Notes: generated by a model not told the origin, from the sequence alone. 54,342 bases of DNA from a bacterium (GCA_027459825.1 DAIDGT010000002.1:18288-72629), one strand, 5' to 3'; positions 18,799 through 27,195 are shown, numbered from the stretch's first letter. Program-made: numbers and translations.

Positions 18799-18872
18799 GG
18801 TAAATGTAGCTCAATCGGTAGAGCGGCTGCCTGTGGAGCAGTAGGTCGTGGGTTCGATCCCCACCATTTACC
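18799..18872 (+). tRNA. tRNA-His (anticodon GTG)
   Basis: Cloverleaf with acceptor GTAAATG/CATTTAC preceded by an encoded G-1 that pairs with C73, the histidine identity pair. Anticodon loop CTGTGGA; T arm GTGGG-TTCGATC-CCCAC. CCA is not encoded. Confidence 0.95.
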
Positions 18873-18889
18873 CCATAAATGTCACATTT

Positions 18890-18963
18890 GCCCTCGTAGC
18901 TTAATTGGATAAAGCGACTCCCTTCTAAGGAGAAGAGTGTGGGTTCGAGTCCCGCCGAGAGCA
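18890..18963 (+). tRNA. tRNA-Arg (anticodon TCT)
   Basis: Acceptor GCCCTCG/CGAGAGC has a C3-A70 mismatch. Anticodon loop CTTCTAA; T arm GTGGG-TTCGAGT-CCCGC; A73. CCA is not encoded. It lies 17 nt after tRNA-His and is probably co-transcribed. Confidence 0.93.
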
Positions 18964-19090
18964 ATACATAATAAATTAGTTGTATTAAAAATATACAAAA
19001 AATATAGTTAATATAGAAATTAATATTAACTACTAAAAACTATTTCCTTCAAAATAAAGTACCCCATAATATTCAAAACACAAGAATTAA

Positions 19091-19099
19091 TGGTATAAT
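19091..19099 (+). promoter_or_regulatory. Extended -10 for the gene at 19109
   Basis: TGG-TATAAT ending 9 nt before the ATG. Confidence 0.6.
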
Positions 19100-19108
19100 T
19101 CAAATATT

Positions 19109-19657
19109 ATGGAAGAAACTTTATCCACCCCATTAAATATAACAAAAGAAACAGAAAATATCGACAGATGTACACATAATATATACGAATTCATATATAA
19201 TAAATACCCCAAAGAGGACAGGACAGGAAAACCTATAAGTTCAAAAGAATCACAAATCAAAATAGTTTATAAATTTGGATCTTATTATTTAGAATTATAC
19301 ACAGATAATAAAGGTAAAATTAGAAGGAAAAACAATAAGTCAAGCGATTTGACTGAGTACCACTTAGATTTTATAGGATTTATTCCATCAGAAGATATGA
19401 CAACAAATTACTACTGGAGCCTATACACTAAGGATAAAGTTACTGGAGATTACACTGAATATACAAACGCAGGAGGAGTTTTAGAAAAACAGATATATAC
19501 TAAATCAGAGTGGGAAGACCTTGAAGGAAACCCATTTGTTAATACTGGAGTTAGTTCAGAAAATTGGCCTAGCCGTCAAAAATCACAAATTAAAGAGGAA
19601 GATATTCTTTTCTTAAAAGAGTTTTTTAATACACTAAAAGAAGCAATTACAATATAA
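19109..19657 (+). CDS. Hypothetical soluble protein
   Basis: 182 residues, not recognised. No signal peptide or membrane helix is visible. It is charged and rich in Lys, Glu, Thr and aromatic residues, with a predicted beta-type middle (IKIVYKFGSYYLELYTDNKG) and a helical C-terminus (DILFLKEFFNTLKEAITI). A strong extended -10 and intact reading frame support it being real. Flanked by tRNA genes on both sides, which may mean a lineage-specific insertion at tRNA loci (inference). Confidence 0.7.
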   Translation: MEETLSTPLNITKETENIDRCTHNIYEFIYNKYPKEDRTGKPISSKESQIKIVYKFGSYYLELYTDNKGKIRRKNNKSSDLTEYHLDFIGFIPSEDMTTNYYWSLYTKDKVTGDYTEYTNAGGVLEKQIYTKSEWEDLEGNPFVNTGVSSENWPSRQKSQIKEEDILFLKEFFNTLKEAITI

Positions 19658-19683
19658 TATACATTAAACTATTTTAAAATATT

Positions 19684-19692
19684 TGGTAAAAT
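19684..19692 (+). promoter_or_regulatory. Extended -10 for tRNA-Arg(TCG)
   Basis: TGG-TAAAAT ending 14 nt before the tRNA 5' end. Confidence 0.5.
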
Positions 19693-19706
19693 CATGATAA
19701 ATTTGG

Positions 19707-19781
19707 GCACCTATAGCTCAGTCCGGATAGAGCAACTCGCTTCGAACGAGAAGACCGCAAGTTCAAATCTTGCTAGGTGCT
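19707..19781 (+). tRNA. tRNA-Arg (anticodon TCG)
   Basis: Acceptor GCACCTA/TAGGTGC, anticodon loop CTTCGAA, T arm GCAAG-TTCAAAT-CTTGC. The discriminator base is T, unusual for arginine tRNAs. CCA is not encoded. Confidence 0.93.
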
Positions 19782-19789
19782 TATAAAAA

Positions 19790-19861
19790 TGAGGGCACTG
19801 GGATTCGAACCCAGAACCAACAGCTTAAGAGGCTGATGCTCTACCATTGAGCTATACCCCC
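19790..19861 (-). tRNA. tRNA-Lys (anticodon CTT)
   Basis: Minus strand. Acceptor GGGGGTA/TGCCCTC with two G-U pairs, anticodon loop CTCTTAA, T arm CTGGG-TTCGAAT-CCCAG, A73. CCA is not encoded. Its 3' end is only 8 nt from the 3' end of the convergent tRNA-Arg. Confidence 0.93.
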
Positions 19862-19890
19862 ATGATAAATTGCTGTAATTATTACATAAA

Positions 19891-20973
19891 ATGGACAAAA
19901 AATACAAAATTGGCATAATAGTAAAAGATTTTTTATCAAAAGAAAAAACAGGTATAGAGAATTATTTAGTGAATCTACTGAAAACATTACCAAAATATAA
20001 TTCGCAAGGATATACTCTTTACCTATATACAACAGATAAAAATTTAAAAGTCAAAAATAAAAATTATATTGTAAGGTATGTAAAACCTACAATCAGTTGG
20101 ATGCATACAGATCTTCCTATAGCAATCTTCAAGGACAAATTAGACCTCATATTCTCCCCAATACCTTCATTACCTTTACTATCAAACAAAATAAAGAAAG
20201 TAATAACTGTACATGATTTATCTTTTAACTATATGGATAATAGTAAGAAGAAGATATTGTCAAAATATTTTATTATGAAAGCTATAAAAAGTGCAGACAA
20301 AATAATAGCTGTATCAAATTTCACAAAAGATCAAATACTACAAAACTATAAAATTAGCAAAGATAAAATTGAAGTAATATATGAAGCTTTTAATAAAAAT
20401 ATTTTTAAACAGAAGAAAGTAAAAAAGGATACAGATTTTTTTAAAATACTTTGCGTAGGGACATTAACAAAACGAAAAAATTTTACTCATATAATAAAAA
20501 CTTTACCTATAATTGAAGATAAAATTGGAGACACAAGAATTACTATTGCAGGAAAGAAAGGGGATGACCTTCAACATATCAAATCAACAATAGAGGATTT
20601 AAAAGCAAACAACAAAATTAAAATAACAGGATACGTATCAGACAACAGATTAACAACCCTATACAACAGTAATGATGTGTTTGTATATGCGTCAAAAGAA
20701 GAAGGGTTTGGAATACCAATATTAGAAGCATTCAATTGTAAAATTCCTGTAGTAACCTCTTCAACATCGGCGACAAAAGAAATTGCGGAAAATGCTGCAA
20801 TATTTGTAGATCCTAATAATATCTTCGAAATAGCAAAAGGCATTATTATGGCAAATAAAACAAAAGACATTCTAATTGAAAAAGGATATAAAGTTGCAAA
20901 GAAATATTCATGGGATAAGATGACAAAACAAACGATAGATCTTTTTCACAAAGTACTTAATCCTTACGTCTAA
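19891..20973 (+). CDS. GT4-family glycosyltransferase (GT-B fold)
   Basis: 360 residues. N-terminal acceptor domain with GIENYLVNLLKTLP; C-terminal GT1/GT4 donor domain beginning near LCVGTLTKRKNF, with the E-x7-E signature in SKEEGFGIPILEAFNCKIPVV. No membrane helices, so likely a peripheral cytoplasmic mannosyl- or glucosyltransferase acting on a lipid-linked or surface glycan. The acceptor cannot be told. The start follows a weak TG-containing -10 region that overlaps the tRNA-Lys upstream sequence. Its end overlaps the convergent DedA gene by 17 nt. Confidence 0.88.
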   Translation: MDKKYKIGIIVKDFLSKEKTGIENYLVNLLKTLPKYNSQGYTLYLYTTDKNLKVKNKNYIVRYVKPTISWMHTDLPIAIFKDKLDLIFSPIPSLPLLSNKIKKVITVHDLSFNYMDNSKKKILSKYFIMKAIKSADKIIAVSNFTKDQILQNYKISKDKIEVIYEAFNKNIFKQKKVKKDTDFFKILCVGTLTKRKNFTHIIKTLPIIEDKIGDTRITIAGKKGDDLQHIKSTIEDLKANNKIKITGYVSDNRLTTLYNSNDVFVYASKEEGFGIPILEAFNCKIPVVTSSTSATKEIAENAAIFVDPNNIFEIAKGIIMANKTKDILIEKGYKVAKKYSWDKMTKQTIDLFHKVLNPYV

Positions 20974-21580
20974 AACTAATAATGTGCCTTAGTATATAAA
21001 ATACTAAAGCTAATATAATTAATACTAAAATATAATTTGATAAAGACTGGATCAGACCACTAAACGCCTTCCATTTATACCCAAAATAAAATCCAACAAT
21101 TGCAAGAAAAGATGTCCATATAAGTGACCCAAGAAGAGAGAACCCAATAAATTTAGACATCCTCATTTTTAATATGCCAGCAGGCAAGGAAATAAAAGTT
21201 CTAATAATAGGAAAAATACGTGATAAAAAAACAACAAAATCTCCATATTTACCAATCCAACTAACTCCAGAAATTAAATCTTTATGAGATACAAAAAAAT
21301 ATTTTCCATATTTATTAACAATAGGGTACCCTCCATAATATCCAATATAATAGGAGATAATACTACCAAACAAATTACCTAATCCTCCCATTATTATTAC
21401 TCCTATTAAATTCATATGACCTTCAAAACTCAGGAATCCAGCAAAAGTCATTATTACCTCCGAAGGAATCGGAATATTACAACTTTCTAAGGACATTAAA
21501 ATAAATATTCCCAAATATGAGAACTTTAATATAAAGGAAATAATAGATGAAGACAAGAAAGATATAATACTTATTGACAT
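20957..21580 (-). CDS. DedA-family membrane protein (SNARE-associated/VTT domain)
   Basis: 207 residues. Hydrophobic, with the DedA core: SLESCNIPIPSEVIMTFAGFL near residue 35, GNLFGSIISYYIGYYGG, and FLSRIFPIIRTFISLPAGILKM, in which the Arg residues are conserved. DedA proteins are membrane transporters or scramblases; known members move undecaprenyl phosphate or phosphatidylethanolamine. A -10-like TAGTAT ends 6 nt before the ATG. A second paralogue lies at 23723. Substrate not determinable. Confidence 0.9.
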   Translation of the reverse strand: MSISIISFLSSSIISFILKFSYLGIFILMSLESCNIPIPSEVIMTFAGFLSFEGHMNLIGVIIMGGLGNLFGSIISYYIGYYGGYPIVNKYGKYFFVSHKDLISGVSWIGKYGDFVVFLSRIFPIIRTFISLPAGILKMRMSKFIGFSLLGSLIWTSFLAIVGFYFGYKWKAFSGLIQSLSNYILVLIILALVFYILRHIISFRRKD

Positions 21581-21586
21581 AATTTA

Positions 21587-21592
21587 ATACTA
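21587..21592 (-). promoter_or_regulatory. -10 element for the first DedA gene
   Basis: Minus-strand TAGTAT, 6 nt before the ATG at 21580. Confidence 0.35.
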
Positions 21593-21642
21593 CCTATATA
21601 AAAGAATGGAATTGTATAATAATACAACATTTTATATAAATT

Positions 21643-21651
21643 TGATATAAT
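21643..21651 (+). promoter_or_regulatory. Extended -10 for the zinc-ribbon/tig/clpP operon
   Basis: TGA-TATAAT. It overlaps the ATG at 21650, which therefore cannot be the start of this transcript; the next in-frame ATG is 21665, 13 nt after the hexamer. Confidence 0.6.
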
Positions 21652-21664
21652 GCATAAAAATTTT

Positions 21665-22126
21665 ATGAAAACAAAGCAAAAGAAAGCAAAACAGATTGAT
21701 GCACTTGAAGACAATGTTATAATAGACCCTAGCGAAGATATAGATATTCAAGATATCGAAGATGAAGAGATTGAGGAACCAGAGGACTTAGATGATATTC
21801 AAGATCCTGAGGTTATTGATACACTAGATAGTGTATCTGCAGAAGAAGATGATGACGAAGATGAAGACGAGGAAGAAGAAAATGATCGGGGGAGTATGTC
21901 TTCTAGGTCTGATATTAAAGTGGTTAAATGCCCAAATTGCAAAGAAGATGTCCTGGAATCAGAGTATTGTCCAATTTGTGGAAAGTCTCTAAAAAGGAAG
22001 GTAAAAGAAAAATCAAAAGTAATTGAAAATGAAGGGGTACATTCTGATCCTGATGTATACGCAGATACAGACGATTATAATGATCCATCAAAAGACATAG
22101 AAAACACTGGATATGACGATGAATAA
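21665..22126 (+). CDS. Acidic zinc-ribbon protein of unknown function
   Basis: About 153 residues. A basic N-terminal tip (MKTKQKKAKQ) is followed by a long Asp/Glu-rich, probably disordered region ending in an almost unbroken acidic run. Next is a four-Cys zinc ribbon (CPNCKEDVLESEYCPICG) and another acidic tail. I do not recognise a named family. The gene overlaps trigger factor by 14 nt and leads an operon with trigger factor and ClpP, so a link to nascent-chain or protein quality control is possible (inference). An ATG at 21650 would add five residues but overlaps the -10. Confidence 0.75.
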   Translation: MKTKQKKAKQIDALEDNVIIDPSEDIDIQDIEDEEIEEPEDLDDIQDPEVIDTLDSVSAEEDDDEDEDEEEENDRGSMSSRSDIKVVKCPNCKEDVLESEYCPICGKSLKRKVKEKSKVIENEGVHSDPDVYADTDDYNDPSKDIENTGYDDE

Positions 22127-23048
22127 AGAAGATAAAGGAATACAAATAATAAAAAAAAATTCTAAAGGAAAAACTCAAGTAGAGTTTGATATAAAGATTA
22201 CTTCTCCATATATAACAAAAAAAATGGATGAAGTTATTTCCTTATACAACCAAATAACCAATATAAATGGATTTAGAAAGGGGAAAGCTCCAAAAGAGTT
22301 AGTATACAGAAAACAATTACACAATATACTTAAGGAAACATATCAACAAATAACAAGTGATGTTTCTAAAATTATAAAAAAAGAAATTCCTGAAATTGTA
22401 AGGATAACAATAGACAAAGATTTTCACCATGAATTAGAAGAAAAAAAAGATATTGAAGTTAAAATAATTACAGATAGAATATCAAAGATTCAATTTCCTG
22501 ATATCAAAAAAATTAAAGTAAAAATAGATGAAGCAAAAGAACAGTTTGAAAAATCTCTTGAAGAGATAAAAAGTGATAAAAAGAGAGAAGATGAATATAA
22601 TTATTTAAAAGATCACTCCAAGGAGTATATAGATCATTACCATGAAGATTTAATAATGAAAAAAATAATAGATAGCATAAAACTAACAAAGGAAGATATC
22701 CCAAAACATATAATAGAAAACTATATAAATGAATCAGTAGAAAGAATAAACGAATATGCAAAAAAAATGAACCTTGATTACAAAACATACCTAGAAAAGA
22801 TTCATCAAAGTGAAGAAAAATTACATAAAGAGTTGGAGGATGAAGTAATAAATAAGATTAAACTTGAGCTTTTAGTTGATTCAGCACCAGAAGAATATAA
22901 ACCTCAACTAAAACAAGATGATATACAAAAGGAACTCGAATATATAAAACACAATCATTTAGACAACAAGGAAGCATCTGATATAATATATAGCACTATA
23001 AGGAACAAAACTATACAAAATTTAATTAGTCAAATAAAAGAACAATAA
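22113..23048 (+). CDS. tig: Trigger factor-like chaperone lacking the PPIase domain
   Basis: 311 residues against about 430 in E. coli. The ribosome-binding N-domain is complete, with the signature loop GFRKGKAP at residues 53-60 that docks on ribosomal protein L23. The sequence then passes into a highly charged helical C-domain (about residues 145-311) resembling the trigger factor/SurA chaperone body. The FKBP-type prolyl isomerase domain that normally sits between them is absent. Starts at 22113 or 22119 are both possible. Followed after 2 nt by clpP, the usual neighbour of tig. Confidence 0.88.
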   Translation: MTMNKEDKGIQIIKKNSKGKTQVEFDIKITSPYITKKMDEVISLYNQITNINGFRKGKAPKELVYRKQLHNILKETYQQITSDVSKIIKKEIPEIVRITIDKDFHHELEEKKDIEVKIITDRISKIQFPDIKKIKVKIDEAKEQFEKSLEEIKSDKKREDEYNYLKDHSKEYIDHYHEDLIMKKIIDSIKLTKEDIPKHIIENYINESVERINEYAKKMNLDYKTYLEKIHQSEEKLHKELEDEVINKIKLELLVDSAPEEYKPQLKQDDIQKELEYIKHNHLDNKEASDIIYSTIRNKTIQNLISQIKEQ

Positions 23049-23050
23049 AA

Positions 23051-23626
23051 ATGACAATAATACCAACTATTATAGAAAGAGGACCTCAAGGTGAAAGAGC
23101 ATATGATATATATTCAAGGTTACTTAAGGAAAGAATAATTTTCTTAGGGGGACCAATTGATGATGATGTCGCAAATTTAGTTATAGCAGAATTACTATTT
23201 TTACAAAAAGAAGATAACCAGAAAGATATATTTATGTATATCAACTCACCAGGAGGTTCTATAGATGCAGGTATGGCAATTTATGACACCATGAACTATA
23301 TAAAACCTGACGTATCTACTGTTGCAGTAGGAATAGCGGCATCTATGGGAGCATTCCTCTTATCATCAGGCACAAAAGGAAAAAGAATGTCACTACCTTA
23401 TTCATCGATATTGATTCACCAACCATCTGGAGGGACTGAAGGACAGGCTAGCGACATAGAAATATCTGCAAAAAGGATCATCAAGGCAAAGGATATCCTT
23501 AACACAATACTTGCAAAAAACACTGGCCAAAAGAAATCAAAAGTAGAAAAAGATGCAGATAGAGATTTCTGGATGAGTTCAAAAGAAGCTTTAGATTACG
23601 GAATTATTGATAAAATAATATCCTAA
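23051..23626 (+). CDS. clpP: ATP-dependent Clp protease proteolytic subunit
   Basis: 191 residues. Serine protease forming the ClpP barrel. The catalytic triad is visible: Ser98 in GIAASMGAF, His123 in LIHQPSGG, Asp172 in DADRDFWMS. The hydrophobic [20 protein letters not shown] oxyanion region is also present. It requires a Clp ATPase such as ClpX, not present in this window. It has no Shine-Dalgarno and follows tig closely. tRNA-Val starts 3 nt after its stop, so the tRNA is probably cut from the same transcript. Confidence 0.97.
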   Translation: MTIIPTIIERGPQGERAYDIYSRLLKERIIFLGGPIDDDVANLVIAELLFLQKEDNQKDIFMYINSPGGSIDAGMAIYDTMNYIKPDVSTVAVGIAASMGAFLLSSGTKGKRMSLPYSSILIHQPSGGTEGQASDIEISAKRIIKAKDILNTILAKNTGQKKSKVEKDADRDFWMSSKEALDYGIIDKIIS

Positions 23627-23629
23627 CTA

Positions 23630-23703
23630 GGGTTCGTAGCTCAGGTGGTTAGAGCGCAACATTGACATTGTTGAGGTCACAGGTTCGAGTCCTGTCGGAC
23701 CCA
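23630..23703 (+). tRNA. tRNA-Val (anticodon GAC)
   Basis: Acceptor GGGTTCG/CGGACCC, anticodon stem-loop CAACA-TTGACAT-TGTTG, T arm ACAGG-TTCGAGT-CCTGT, A73. CCA is not encoded. It begins 3 nt after the clpP stop. Confidence 0.95.
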
Positions 23704-23709
23704 TTTTAT

Positions 23710-23715
23710 TAAAAT
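23710..23715 (+). promoter_or_regulatory. -10 element for the second DedA gene
   Basis: TAAAAT starting 6 nt after the tRNA-Val 3' end and ending 7 nt before the ATG at 23723. Confidence 0.45.
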
Positions 23716-23722
23716 TATCTTT

Positions 23723-24322
23723 ATGTTAATCGTAATAACCCATCTAATCAACAGATATGGATATATAGCCATAACAATTTTGGTTATGATGGAAAGTCTA
23801 GGTCTACCAGTACCAGGAGAAACATCTCTTATAGCAGGATCAATATATTCAGCACTACATCCCCATTTTAGAATATCTATAGTTATATCATCTGCAATCA
23901 TAGGATCAATTATTGGAGATAATTTAGGCTATATTATTGGAGCTACTGCGGGAATAAAATTTTTACAAAGAAAACCTAATGAAAAAAATTTCATAAAAAG
24001 AGTAATGATATATACAAATAATTATTTTAAAAAATATGGAATGAAAACAATATTATTTGGTAAATTTATAACAATATTAAGGTTATTTATACCTATATCA
24101 GCAGGAATACATAAATTCCACAGGATAAAATTTATTATATATGATGCAATAGGAGCTATTGTATGGGCAGTATTTTATGGAGTATTGTCATATCTACTAG
24201 GGCAAAATATACCACTATTATTAAAAGTACTAAATGGACTTACTATATTGATTATTGTTATAATTATAATGGCTATTATAGTAATAAGATACAAACTTAT
24301 AATCCATGAAAGAAACAAATAA
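23723..24322 (+). CDS. DedA-family membrane protein, second copy
   Basis: 199 residues, polytopic. DedA/VTT core: MMESLGLPVPGETSLIAGSIY near the N-terminus, GSIIGDNLGYIIG in the middle, and FGKFITILRLFIPISAGIHKF with the conserved Arg. It differs from the copy at 20957 in having PGE rather than PSE in the re-entrant loop, which may mean another substrate (inference). Its 3' end overlaps the thrS start by 17 nt. Confidence 0.88.
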   Translation: MLIVITHLINRYGYIAITILVMMESLGLPVPGETSLIAGSIYSALHPHFRISIVISSAIIGSIIGDNLGYIIGATAGIKFLQRKPNEKNFIKRVMIYTNNYFKKYGMKTILFGKFITILRLFIPISAGIHKFHRIKFIIYDAIGAIVWAVFYGVLSYLLGQNIPLLLKVLNGLTILIIVIIIMAIIVIRYKLIIHERNK

Positions 24323-26105
24323 GAATTTAGAACAAATGCGTCACTCAGGAGCACATTTACTTGCTGCTGCAGTACAAAAATTATATCCAAATGTTAAGTT
24401 AGCAATAGGACCTGCCATAGATTATGGATTCTATTACGATTTTGATTTCGGAGAGTATAAAATTTCAGAAAATGACTTCGATAAGATAGAAAGTGAAATG
24501 CAGTCATTAAAAGAGAAGGGTTACAAGTTTGAAAAAATTGAAATGAGCATCAACGATGCAAAAACATTTTTAAAACAAACTAATCAACCTTACTCTCTAT
24601 CACTACTTGAGGATATAGAAAAATACGGAAGTACTAAAAAATCCCAAATGGATGAGGCAAATAAAAAAAAGGATAATGACATAGTAACATTATACAAATC
24701 AGGAGATTTTATCAATTTATGTAGAGGGGGACATGTTAACAGTTTTAAAGAGGTTGGTGCATTTAAAATTACTTCAATAGCTGGAGCATACTTCAGGGGA
24801 TCCGAAAAAAATCCAATGCTAACCAGAATCTATGTTGCATGTTTTCCAACAGAGGCAGAACTTAAAGACTATATTGAAAAAAAGGCACTTGCAGAGGAAA
24901 GAGACCATAAAAAGATAGGTAGAGAATTAGAATTATTTTTCTTCCATCCTACCGCACCAGGTATAGCATATTGGCTACCAAAGGGATTAAAAATAAGAAA
25001 TTTATTAATTGAATTTTGGAGAGGATACCATAAGGAAAAAGGGTATCAGGAAATATCTGCCCCATTAATTAATAAAAAAAGTTTATGGGAGCAATCAGGA
25101 CATTGGGATCATTACAAAGATGATATGTTTAAAACCAAAGCAAAAGGATCTGAGCAATGGGCGCTAAAACCAATGAATTGTCCTAATGCCATGAATATAT
25201 TTGCATTCAAACCCAGAAGTTATAGGGAATTACCTTTACGTTTATCAGATACAGATAATCTATTCCGAGATGAAATTCCAGGAGCACTAAATGGTCTTTT
25301 AAGAACAAGAAGTTTTATTCAAGATGACTCTCATAACTTTATTTCAGAAGACCAGATTGAGAATGAAATAAAAGACATATTGGATATAACCAACTATTTT
25401 TATGAAGTATTTGGACTTAAAGACAATGTAAAACTTTACCTTTCTACAAGGCCAGATGATTTTATGGGAGATATAAAATCATGGGATGAAGCAGAAAAAG
25501 GATTAAAGAATGCACTAGAAAATTCAAAGTTTGAATATGGAGTAAAAGAAAAAGATGGAGCATTTTATGGTCCTAAAATAGACATACATCTACAAGATGC
25601 ACTTGGAAGGGAGTGGCAATGTGGAACAATACAGTTAGATTTTCAACTTCCCCATAGATTTAACCTTGAATATACAGATAAAGATGGTAGCAAAAAAACA
25701 CCAATTGTAGTACACAGAGTTATATATGGATCATTAGAAAGATTTATAGGTATAGTTATTGAACATTTTGCAGGGGAACTACCTTTTTGGATTTCACCAG
25801 AACAAATCAGGATATTAACAATTGGGAGTGATGAAATATCAGATTATCTTAAAGAGATAGAAGGAATACTAGAACATATAGAACTTGAGAATCCAGTAAA
25901 ACATAATGGGTTAAGGTATAGTATAAATAGGGATCAAGAATCTTTATCTAAGAAAATAAAGGAGGCGCAAATCTCAAAAGTTCCAATAATGCTAATTGTA
26001 GGACCAAAAGATAAAGATAATAGAAGTATAAGTGTTAGGATAAAAAATGATCAAACTCAAATTAATATATCGGAATTAAAAAAATTCATTGAAACCCACA
26101 AATAG
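24306..26105 (+). CDS. thrS: Threonyl-tRNA synthetase without TGS domain
   Basis: 599 residues. It begins directly at the editing domain (MRHSGAHLLAAAVQKLYP), so the N-terminal TGS domain of the ~640-residue E. coli enzyme is missing. Editing-site residues are visible in RHSGAHL and CRGGHV. The class II catalytic core has the zinc ligands Cys (MNCPNAMN), His (QDDSHNF) and His (VVHRVIYGSLERF). A C-terminal anticodon-binding domain follows. The ATG at 24306 overlaps the dedA end; a start at 24336 would remove 10 residues but cut close to the editing motif. Confidence 0.96.
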   Translation: MKETNKNLEQMRHSGAHLLAAAVQKLYPNVKLAIGPAIDYGFYYDFDFGEYKISENDFDKIESEMQSLKEKGYKFEKIEMSINDAKTFLKQTNQPYSLSLLEDIEKYGSTKKSQMDEANKKKDNDIVTLYKSGDFINLCRGGHVNSFKEVGAFKITSIAGAYFRGSEKNPMLTRIYVACFPTEAELKDYIEKKALAEERDHKKIGRELELFFFHPTAPGIAYWLPKGLKIRNLLIEFWRGYHKEKGYQEISAPLINKKSLWEQSGHWDHYKDDMFKTKAKGSEQWALKPMNCPNAMNIFAFKPRSYRELPLRLSDTDNLFRDEIPGALNGLLRTRSFIQDDSHNFISEDQIENEIKDILDITNYFYEVFGLKDNVKLYLSTRPDDFMGDIKSWDEAEKGLKNALENSKFEYGVKEKDGAFYGPKIDIHLQDALGREWQCGTIQLDFQLPHRFNLEYTDKDGSKKTPIVVHRVIYGSLERFIGIVIEHFAGELPFWISPEQIRILTIGSDEISDYLKEIEGILEHIELENPVKHNGLRYSINRDQESLSKKIKEAQISKVPIMLIVGPKDKDNRSISVRIKNDQTQINISELKKFIETHK

Positions 26106-26136
26106 AAATTCATTTGTAAAGATATCCTTCAATATA

Positions 26137-26142
26137 TATAAT
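26137..26142 (+). promoter_or_regulatory. -10 element for the gene pair at 26151
   Basis: TATAAT ending 8 nt before the ATG at 26151. Confidence 0.55.
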
Positions 26143-26150
26143 AAATAATC

Positions 26151-26600
26151 ATGAGGGGAGAAAATTCTGTTAAGAGTAGTACTGAACAATTCATTATTAA
26201 AAGTGCAAAAAAATTTGAACATGTTAACTTACATAATAATATTTTAAATTTTAGATATTTGCTCTCAACTCCTCAAAAAAATATAAAGAATATTACACAA
26301 ATATCACATGGTATTCATAAAAATAAAACAGTATTTTTCAGAGAACCATTTAAAGGATATATTTCAATGGTTCCATCCCTACGATTTGTAATAAAAGATA
26401 AAGACGGTATATTTACACTAGAAATAGAGAGAAAAATGAAATCAGGATATAAGGTATTATTAGAAAAAAGATTAAAAATTAATGTTCTTTCTGGAATAAA
26501 TAAATATGCAGGATATTTAAAAAACATTGAAAACAATATGTTCCTTGAAAAAGAATATAATGAATTTGTAGATAACATCTCTTCTCAAAAGTATGAATGA
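26151..26600 (+). CDS. Hypothetical protein, first of a two-gene unit
   Basis: 149 residues, not recognised. Basic, soluble-looking, with a beta-rich middle (FRYLLSTPQ, KTVFFREPF, LRFVIKDKDGIFTLEIERKM) and a helical end. No signal peptide, helix anchor or metal motif. It overlaps the next gene by 8 nt, so the two are probably co-translated. Both sit between thrS and infC. Confidence 0.7.
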   Translation: MRGENSVKSSTEQFIIKSAKKFEHVNLHNNILNFRYLLSTPQKNIKNITQISHGIHKNKTVFFREPFKGYISMVPSLRFVIKDKDGIFTLEIERKMKSGYKVLLEKRLKINVLSGINKYAGYLKNIENNMFLEKEYNEFVDNISSQKYE

Positions 26601-27195
26601 AGAACAATTTGGCAAGTACTTAAAAGTACTGATGCAAACAAATATATCTGGACCATTTCAGGCTGAAAATAAAAAAATTTTCGATACCATAATGATGGCA
26701 ATAAAGGATGAGATAGTTTCCGAATTAAAATTCATTGAAAATATAGAAGGAAAAGATAGATATGCAATCAAGCTAATAGTATCATTATACTCCATAGTCA
26801 ATATATACAATGCAAACTATATTTACCTTGAAAATGAACTAGAAATCGAAAAAACATTAAAAACTAATGGGGAAGATTACACAACATTTAAAGTTAGAAC
26901 ACCTGATATAAATAACCAGCCAATATATACAATGGTAAGTGTAGACAAAAACAGGGGACTATTAACTTTCCTTGTTGAAAATAATTACGAAGATTTTACT
27001 AAAATTATTATATATACAGAAAACGGGGTATTGACAATAGAGCTATATTCACAAACGGAAATATTTCAAGATTCTTTTGGGAAACAGATAAAAACAATAA
27101 AATTAAAGGAGGAAGACTTCAAAAAATATATACAGGAAAATGAAACATTCCTATATAATCATAAAAAGAAGATAGAATTAGATGAAAATATCTAA
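26593..27195 (+). CDS. Hypothetical protein, second of a two-gene unit
   Basis: 200 residues, not recognised. The N-terminal half is helical (about residues 1-75, including MMAIKDEIVSELKFI). The rest alternates short beta strands (YTTFKVRTP, GLLTFLVENNY, GVLTIELYS) with an acidic/basic tail. No membrane segment. Coupled to the preceding gene by overlap. No promoter is visible at its own start. Confidence 0.7.
   Translation: MNEEQFGKYLKVLMQTNISGPFQAENKKIFDTIMMAIKDEIVSELKFIENIEGKDRYAIKLIVSLYSIVNIYNANYIYLENELEIEKTLKTNGEDYTTFKVRTPDINNQPIYTMVSVDKNRGLLTFLVENNYEDFTKIIIYTENGVLTIELYSQTEIFQDSFGKQIKTIKLKEEDFKKYIQENETFLYNHKKKIELDENI

Noticed and set aside
18707-18964. Minus-strand open frame containing DRTHDLLLHRQPLY
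   Set aside because: It is the antisense translation of the tRNA-His and tRNA-Arg genes, a well-known source of spurious proteins.
23677-23901. Minus-strand open frame ending WVRQDSNL
   Set aside because: It reads through the antisense of tRNA-Val and the second DedA gene.
26098-26117. ACAAAT...ATTTGT inverted repeat after thrS as a terminator
   Set aside because: Six A/T pairs and no U-run; too weak.
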